Both the position numbers and the translations under genes were made by a program. A stretch of 64,000 bases of DNA from Tetrahymena elliotti 4EA (lineage: Eukaryota; Ciliophora; Oligohymenophorea; Hymenostomatida; Tetrahymenidae), in assembly GCA_000231825.2 (NCBI GenBank), contig JH720314.1, forward strand, positions 682,001 through 746,000. The letters run 5' to 3'. Every line of letters begins with the position of its first letter. The first letter of the stretch is position 1. The notes beneath the pieces are model-generated. The model made no database searches, was not told where the DNA came from, and worked only from the letters and a program-made list of their open reading frames with translations. Of the stretch, positions 61,201 to 64,000 are shown in pieces.

Positions 61201-63069
61201 ACCTCTTCATTTCTTCAACTTCCATTTCCATATTTTTGTACTCTTCTTCTTTTATTTTTAGCATTTTCATACTTTCTAAGTTCATGACCTAAAGTTATGC
61301 AATTTGATATTTAGCTAAAACTGTATCAAAACCAACTCCAGAGTATAATTCAAAAATGTCAGCAGGGATCATTTACTTAAATTTAAAGCTCTTAACTTGC
61401 TAAATATCCTCCCAATCACCAAAAGAACCAGGCATAGGTTATGGTGGTCTTGCTAAAATAGACTGATTGCCTTGTAAACGAGCTACTTACTCAGGATTTC
61501 CTTACTGTTGCTTATCAGTAGGGTATTTTCCTCCATTTCTTTTAATTTCTTCAAGAAGTTCATTAACCTTAGCTAACATTTATTTGAGCTACTCATTCTA
61601 AAATGTGAGATTCTTAATGTCATCTGCGTTCTTTTATAAATAACATTAAATCATTAACAATAATATATTACCATGTAAAATCCAAATAAAAAAACCAATG
61701 TCTAAAGAAAAAAGATTTAATATCTTTAAAATTCAACAACAATTGAATGACATAAAAAGTATTGAATTATATTTCATCATAAATTAATAGTCATAATTCA
61801 TTTCTTTTTAATAAGTCCATTTAATTAACGCAATTAATTTACATAGTGAGAAGCAGGAATGTGAGAAGGCATGTATGTACTATCGTTTCTCATATGTGAA
61901 TCCTTTTCATATTACTTAAGCTTATCTTATAACTCCTTAATAATCATATCCTTTTCATGCATCTTAGATGAATCTCCATACATCTTGGTATTAGGAAGTT
62001 AATTTATGATATGGTCAGCAACATACTAATCTAACTTCTCCCTATTTTTAACATTTATTGTTTAATGAGCTAATTTGTGTGTTTGTTTCAATCGATTTTT
62101 GAATTTGAAAATAAGAATTAACAAATCATTTTTTGAAACTTTTCAAATATGTAAATAAATAAACTATAATCTTACAATTATTCCTTGCTAAGGTTTTTAT
62201 AACGCTCACCCTTAGGACGTTAATCATAAAGATTTGAAAGAGTTCTCAATCTATTTCTTAATTGTAAACGCTCAGCTTCAAGCTCTTCATTAAGTTTTTC
62301 AAGGGTTCTATTTTATGCCTTGTAGTCTTCAATTTGATGCATTTCAGCTATTTTTATTTCTTCTAAGTTAAAACCATAGTTCTCAGGGACTTATGCAAGT
62401 CTTCTCAAAACTCTATTTTCAGCCAAGATATTATCCATCTTTTCACTAAGTTGAGAGAATTTCTATCTCTCAGCATCTAATTTCTTTTTATATGAATTCT
62501 CAGTTTCGTTTTATTCTTTTTAATCCTATTCCCATTTGTTTTCATTAAACTCTGGACCTTCCTATCTCCTCTTCAAATTTTTCAATTCTCTTCTTAAATT
62601 TAAAATTTGTTGGTCTTTGCTACTAATTTCTTCCAAGTAAGCTTTGACTTAGTTGCTATAATTTTGATTTTAGTTTTTCAAAATATTTAATTCTTAGATT
62701 GTTTGATCATATTTTGCTTTTTCAAATTCACTGACTTTTTTTTCAGCTTCTTCAATAAGAACTTTTGTTTTCATTTTTATTCTCTCACCTTGAAGTGCAG
62801 CTTCTTCAAATTCATCACGTTCCTAAAAACAAAATGAAATTTAGTAAGAGCAAAAGACCAAAATACAATTAAAAAAAACATTTAACAAAAAATATTTAAA
62901 AAGCAAAATTATGTATATGGAATTGCATTTTTAATTGAATGAATTAATTTACTTTGCCTAACTTGATGTTGTAATCTTCGAGGGCCAATTTTTACTATTT
63001 CATCTCCTCGTACTTTTCTTTCATCTGCTCAAGCTCTTTCCTGAGCCTGTAGACTTCATTGTTACTCAT
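55290..63069 (-). CDS. Very large coiled-coil protein with six EF-hand loops (CEP290/centriolar-like)
   Basis: ATG 63069 gives MSNNEVYRLRKELEQMKEKY; the frame ends ...STLKKVPTRK with TGA 55292-55290. About fifteen short A+T-rich introns split it (for example near 62825-62950, 61640-61840, 59770-59820, 55860-55900), and I have not fixed each boundary. Almost the whole product, over 2,000 residues, is coiled coil. In the middle are EF-hand loops: DDNRDGELNPSE (about 60330), a second FDGNNKIDLKE (about 60150), DKDRSGEVTKDE (about 60000), DTSGDGKITYSE (about 59890), DNSGDEKISLRE (about 59640) and DNDSNGYIEYNE (about 59530). The N-terminal part has LRRLAQVPENYGFNLEEIKI followed by EELEAERLQLRNRL, reminiscent of CEP290 of cilia. 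EF-hands are not typical for human CEP290, so the assignment is tentative. Confidence 0.65.
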
Positions 63070-64000
63070 AATGTCAAATAAACAGATTCAAATTATAAAA
63101 TTATATTGTTCTGTTTTATATTTTTTTCTATATAATTTGATGAGATAGAATTCAATAAATAAGTTAATTAATAAATATTCCAGCTATGAAAAAAAATTAA
63201 ATGGATTATTTTTGAAATTCATAAATCCTCTTTGTATTTATCTTATTCAATCATTGATCTTTTTTCTATTTGATGTCTCATTACTTTAAAAAGAGAATAT
63301 TTAAATTAAAATGAATGTATGTTATAGCTTATTTATAATTAACTCTAAGAGATATTTAAATATCAATATAAACTATTCATTTATTATCAATCAATCTATC
63401 AAACAAACCAACTAACATTTTATACCCTTTAAAAATTCATCTGTTAAGTATTTTCCATAGATATTTCTACTTTATTTTCCATTTTTAATTATTATACAAT
63501 TTATTTAATTTAAAATCTCTTTGATAGCAAACTACTCAACTAAAATATGGAAAAGAAATAATTTTTAACAAAAATAACTATTGGCTTTTAATTGACGAAT
63601 TTTTTACCTGAAAAAATTCCTTTTAAGAAAATTATTTTACGATTAGTTTCATTTTAATTTTAGCTTTTAATCTTAAAGAATTTTCAATATTATTCTTACT
63701 GATTTAAAGATTTTTATTCTTTGCTTTTATACACAGAAGCAAAAATTAATTTAAATAATAATATCAGATTTTGTTGAATTCAAATAAATAAAATTTGAAA
63801 TTAAAATATTTTTTTATTTTTGATGGAAAGTTTAAATTTATAATTGTAATTTTAACAAAATTCTTTGAAAAGTTTTTATTTTAATGATCATCAACAAAAA
63901 ATAGAATAAAATAAAATATTTTTTAGGTTTTACTCTTACTCTTGCTTTTTACTTTTATGAAATAAATATGTTTAAATAAATAATTTCTTTTCAAGAATCC
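63070..64000. other. Upstream flank of the large coiled-coil gene
   Basis: About 930 bp to the right edge, very A+T-rich, presumably promoter DNA. No frame or RNA is supported. Confidence 0.6.

Overview
This window reads as nuclear (probably macronuclear) DNA of a ciliate close to Tetrahymena. It is very A+T-rich, the real reading frames use TAA and TAG as glutamine codons and stop only at TGA, and genes are cut by many short A+T-rich GT...AG introns of about 48-150 bp. The species is an inference from this pattern. Most genes are broken into pieces by TAA/TAG under the standard code, so the models below were read by hand with the ciliate code and checked for phase where stated.

Layout. 1-325: C-terminal end of a coiled-coil gene (+). 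622-2808: unrecognised multi-exon gene (+). 3019-9431 and 10474-15063: two paralogous cyclic-nucleotide-domain K+ channels in tandem (-), with long disordered tails. 15867-16735: small secreted Cys-rich protein (+). 17807-19448: Asn/Gln/Ser-rich protein (+). 19972-21854: Asn/Gln/Arg-rich protein (-). 23060-24030: ESCRT-III Vps2/CHMP2 (-). 25471-28922: complex I 75-kDa subunit NDUFS1, nine exons (+). 29819-31337: eIF3i (-). 33261-36870: a cluster of nine tRNA-like RNA genes. 37187-38888: acidic secreted protein (-). 39216-40748: Sec13 (-). 42137-42799: centrin-like EF-hand protein (+). 43995-44997: PEX13 (-). 45717-47006: unrecognised single-exon protein (-). 47922-49067: derlin (-). 50224-50946: doubtful gene or pseudogene (-). 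51716-53127: four-TM tetraspanin-like protein (-). 54039-54445: 65-residue coiled-coil protein (+). 55290-63069: very large coiled-coil protein with six EF-hand loops, CEP290/centriolar-like (-).

The protein genes are ordinary eukaryotic housekeeping and cytoskeletal functions (ER translocation and quality control, COPII, ESCRT, peroxisome import, respiration, translation initiation, basal body) and do not form an operon or pathway. The outstanding feature is the RNA cluster at 33.3-36.9 kb. It has nine copies of exactly 68 nt, each with a perfect or wobble-paired 7-bp acceptor-like stem that covaries between copies, a canonical T-arm, a shortened D-arm with a 4-nt loop, a weak anticodon-like arm with CCA or CCT at the anticodon place, an encoded ...CCCA in most copies, and a T-run terminator. 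Copies 1-4 and 8 share an upstream block about 70 bp before the gene. I do not recognise this RNA family.
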